Shown here one piece after another: positions 44,394 through 46,365 of a DNA stretch of 46,365 nt (positions are counted from its first letter, which is position 1; the number at the start of each line of letters is the position of its first letter). The translations under genes and the position numbers were made by a program. This DNA comes from Robertmurraya massiliosenegalensis JC6 (lineage in GTDB: Bacteria > Bacillota > Bacilli > Bacillales > Cytobacillaceae): assembly GCF_000311725.1 (NCBI RefSeq), contig NZ_HE978516.1:1-46365 (forward strand), written 5' to 3'. The notes beneath the pieces were generated by a model. It searched no databases, had not been told where the DNA came from, and saw only the letters and a list, made by a program, of their open reading frames with translations.

Positions 44394-45167
44394 TTAAATC
44401 GTATGAACATGGCCAAGTCTTCCCGATATTTTTTTACCTGTTTCTTTCATCTTTATTTTTAATTGCTCCAATCTCTCTTCTGTCATCCGCATCGTAGGTC
44501 CAGAGATACTAACAGAAGCAATCACCTTCCCTAAATGATCAAAAAGCGGTACCGCTATACATGTAATTCCGTACTCATTCTCTTCTAAATCAAGGGCATA
44601 TCCCTTTTGTTTAATGCTCACTAATTCTTTTAAAAACACATCTTTTTCAGTGATCGTTGCTTCTGTATGAATCGGAAGCCCCTTTCGCTCAATGATGTCT
44701 TCCACAACATTCATCGGTAAATAAGCGAGAATGGCTTTTCCCACTGATGTACAGTGCATCGGAGCTCTTTTGCCAACCTTGGAATGCATCCGTAATGTTT
44801 GATTCCCATCAAGTTTTTCGATATACACGACTTCACCTTGATCCCATACAGCAAGATGGATAACTTCATTTGTTTCACGTTCCAGTTCCAACAAATAAGG
44901 CTTTGCTTCCGTTCTTATATCAATTGACTCCAATAGTTTTGAACTAATATCAAGAAACTTATAACCTAATTTATATCGACCTGTATCTTCGTCTTGTTCA
45001 ATATATCCATACTGAGCTAACGTGGAGAGGATGCGATAGACGGAGCTTTTATTGATATCGATTTGCTTCGCGATTTCTGTTACCCCTAGCCCCCCTTTTT
45101 TTGAACTAACAAGGGTAATAATATCCAATGCACGCCCCACTGACTTTACCATATTGTCTCTTTCCAT
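44394..45167 (-). CDS. IclR family transcriptional regulator
   Basis: A 257-residue protein. The N-terminal winged helix (about 5-65) contains GVTEIAKQIDINKSSVYRILSTLAQYGYIEQD. The C-terminal effector domain (about 80-250) has HCTSVGKAILAYL and GITCIAVPLFDHLGKVIASVSISGP, standard for IclR. AGGGGTG lies 7 bp before the ATG. It sits between a fumarylacetoacetate hydrolase-family gene and lctP, and probably controls one or both. The effector is unknown. Confidence 0.92.
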   Translation of the reverse strand: MERDNMVKSVGRALDIITLVSSKKGGLGVTEIAKQIDINKSSVYRILSTLAQYGYIEQDEDTGRYKLGYKFLDISSKLLESIDIRTEAKPYLLELERETNEVIHLAVWDQGEVVYIEKLDGNQTLRMHSKVGKRAPMHCTSVGKAILAYLPMNVVEDIIERKGLPIHTEATITEKDVFLKELVSIKQKGYALDLEENEYGITCIAVPLFDHLGKVIASVSISGPTMRMTEERLEQLKIKMKETGKKISGRLGHVHTI

Positions 45168-45193
45168 CTCATTTCACCCCTACTTCTAATCGA

Positions 45194-45223
45194 AAGGCTT
45201 TTTTTCCACTGAAAAAAAGCCTT
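45194..45223 (-). other. Hairpin between the hydrolase and IclR genes
   Basis: Perfect 13-bp arms (AAGGCTTTTTTTC / GAAAAAAAGCCTT) with a 4-base loop. It lies between the hydrolase and iclR genes. No run of T follows on the minus strand, so it may be a weak terminator or processing site. Confidence 0.45.
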
Positions 45224-45236
45224 CCCTTCCACCAGT

Positions 45237-46013
45237 TTAACGCTCCACTGAAACAGTCACTTTTACAAAAGGATTTTTCAGTGTCCCAATTTCCTCTATC
45301 TCACATTCTATCACATCTCCGGCATGAACAAACTCTGCTCCCACTGGACTACCTGTTAAAATTACATCTCCTGGCTTTAAGGTCATTACATGAGAAAGAT
45401 AGGAAACCATCTTTTGAGTCGAGATGATCATTAATTCTGGACCACTATTTTGTTTTTCTTCTCCATTTAATCTAGCTTTCACTCTAATGTCTAATGGATT
45501 CATTTCTGTTTCAATGAACGGTCCTAATGGAGTAAAAGTGTCAAATGACTTGCCAATCGTCCAATGGCCAGCTTCATGAAAAAAGGCAGGAGCGGTTACA
45601 TCATTGCCTACCGTATATCCAAACACATAATCAAAAACGTCTGCTTCTGATATATTTTTTGCCTCTTTTCCGATAATTACAGCTAGTTCCGATTCAAATT
45701 TTACAGTATCACAGCCTGAAGGAATAACAATATCATCTTCTGGACCAATGACTGATGAAGTTGGCTTAAAAAAGAATACCGGAATTTCTGGTAGCTCACT
45801 AGGCAGGTCATCTGTTGTAGCCACATAGTTTGCGCCAATCCCAATAATTTGATTAGGAGCTAATGGGGCTAGTAGCTTCACTTCACTCTTCGAAAAAACC
45901 TTCCCTGTATAATCCCAGTCTGTAAAAATATCACCTTTTATCTCTCTTATGACTTCATCCACTATGACACCTGTATATTCATTTGAATCCACAGTAAAAC
46001 GAGTAAATTTCAT
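45237..46013 (-). CDS. Fumarylacetoacetate hydrolase family enzyme
   Basis: A 258-residue protein of the FAH fold. Metal-binding acids are in FESELAVIIG (about 105-114), and IGKSFDTFTPLGPFI (about 154-168) and LTGSPVGAEFVHAGDVIECEIEEIG (about 218-242) fit the family. Members cleave or hydrate C-C bonds of 2-oxo acids or oxaloacetate. The length suits a single-domain 2-hydroxyhepta-2,4-diene-1,7-dioate isomerase or acylpyruvase type. GAGAGGAG lies before the ATG. It precedes iclR and lctP on the same strand. Its promoter is not in view and may lie beyond the repeats. Confidence 0.87.
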   Translation of the reverse strand: MKFTRFTVDSNEYTGVIVDEVIREIKGDIFTDWDYTGKVFSKSEVKLLAPLAPNQIIGIGANYVATTDDLPSELPEIPVFFFKPTSSVIGPEDDIVIPSGCDTVKFESELAVIIGKEAKNISEADVFDYVFGYTVGNDVTAPAFFHEAGHWTIGKSFDTFTPLGPFIETEMNPLDIRVKARLNGEEKQNSGPELMIISTQKMVSYLSHVMTLKPGDVILTGSPVGAEFVHAGDVIECEIEEIGTLKNPFVKVTVSVER

Positions 46014-46038
46014 TGTTCCACTCCTCTCTTTAAAAAAC

Positions 46039-46365
46039 GGGCTGTCCGAATTGCCCCTCTATTCGGACTTACTTATGTGTTTTACAGCTTGGGCTGTCCG
46101 AATAGCCCCTCTATTCGGACTTACTTATTTGTTTTACAGCTCGGGCTGTCCGAATAGCCCTTCTATTCGGACAAACTTATTTCTTTTACAGCTTGGGCTG
46201 TCCGATTAACCCCTCTATTCGGACTTACTTATTTGTTTTACAGCTTGGGCTGTCCGAATAACCCCTCTATTCGGACTTACTTATTTGTTTTACAGCTCGG
46301 ACTGTCCGAATTGCCCCTCTATTCGGACTTACTTATTTGTTTTACAGCTTGGGCTGTCCGAATAG
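46039..46365. repeat. 52-bp tandem repeat array with a hairpin in each unit
   Basis: Units start at 46039, 46091, 46143, 46195, 46247, 46299 and 46351: an exact 52-bp period, six full units and a seventh cut by the window edge. Each holds a CCGAATAG / CTATTCGG type inverted repeat (10-bp stem in the best units) with a C-rich loop, followed by TTACTTATTTGTTTTACAGC. Units differ by a few bases, mainly at the stem-loop junction. No gene is visible inside. Confidence 0.9.

Noticed and set aside
46039-46365. CRISPR array
   Set aside because: The 52-bp units abut without unique spacers, and each is internally palindromic. No cas gene is near.

Overview
The window is chromosomal DNA from a low-GC, spore-forming member of the Bacillaceae. 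The evidence is a set of sporulation genes (CotD-type coat protein, Spo0E-type phosphatase, ComA-type phosphosulfolactate synthase, DUF3231 protein), Bacillus-type ribosome binding sites, a tandem-promoter rRNA leader, a CwlO-type endopeptidase and lipoteichoic acid synthase. I cannot name the genus from sequence alone.

Layout. 0-0.4 kb: tandem promoters and leader of an rRNA operon that runs leftward out of the window. 0.4-17.5 kb: ordinary core and accessory genes, mostly single-gene units closed by clear hairpin terminators. They include a GNAT acetyltransferase, EamA and MFS transporters, MgtC, tRNA-Ala(GGC), several small membrane proteins, a cupin, two short YitT proteins, coat and spore proteins, a membrane PAS-GGDEF diguanylate cyclase, ComA with an overlapping histidine phosphatase, a BCCT transporter and CwlO. 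17.8-19.9 kb: LtaS.

20.2-41.5 kb is the notable part: an anaerobic-respiration island with four molybdopterin oxidoreductase systems. Three leftward operons each carry a TorD-type chaperone, a Tat-exported DmsA-type catalytic subunit, a DmsB-type four-cluster ferredoxin and a DmsC-type membrane anchor. Operon 1 also has a polyferredoxin and TatA; operon 3 begins with a radical SAM protein. The catalytic and ferredoxin subunits have diverged, but the three anchors differ by only two or three amino acids. Each operon is preceded by the same regulatory module: a distal block, an ATACG-N5-CGTAT palindrome about 40 bp upstream of the predicted start, a TATAAT -10, and a TGTGA-N6-TCACA FNR-type box just downstream, all at identical spacing. 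Next to operon 3, and divergent from it, lie a PucR/CdaR-type regulator and a fourth, signal-less oxidoreductase (frameshifted at an A8 run) with its own ferredoxin. The genes suggest several terminal reductases (substrates unknown) that take quinol electrons through an interchangeable anchor under one shared regulatory scheme.

41.5-46.4 kb: a Spo0E-like gene, then a leftward cluster of L-lactate permease (with a promoter followed by two identical palindromic operators), an IclR regulator and a fumarylacetoacetate hydrolase family enzyme. The window ends inside a tandem array of 52-bp hairpin-containing repeats.
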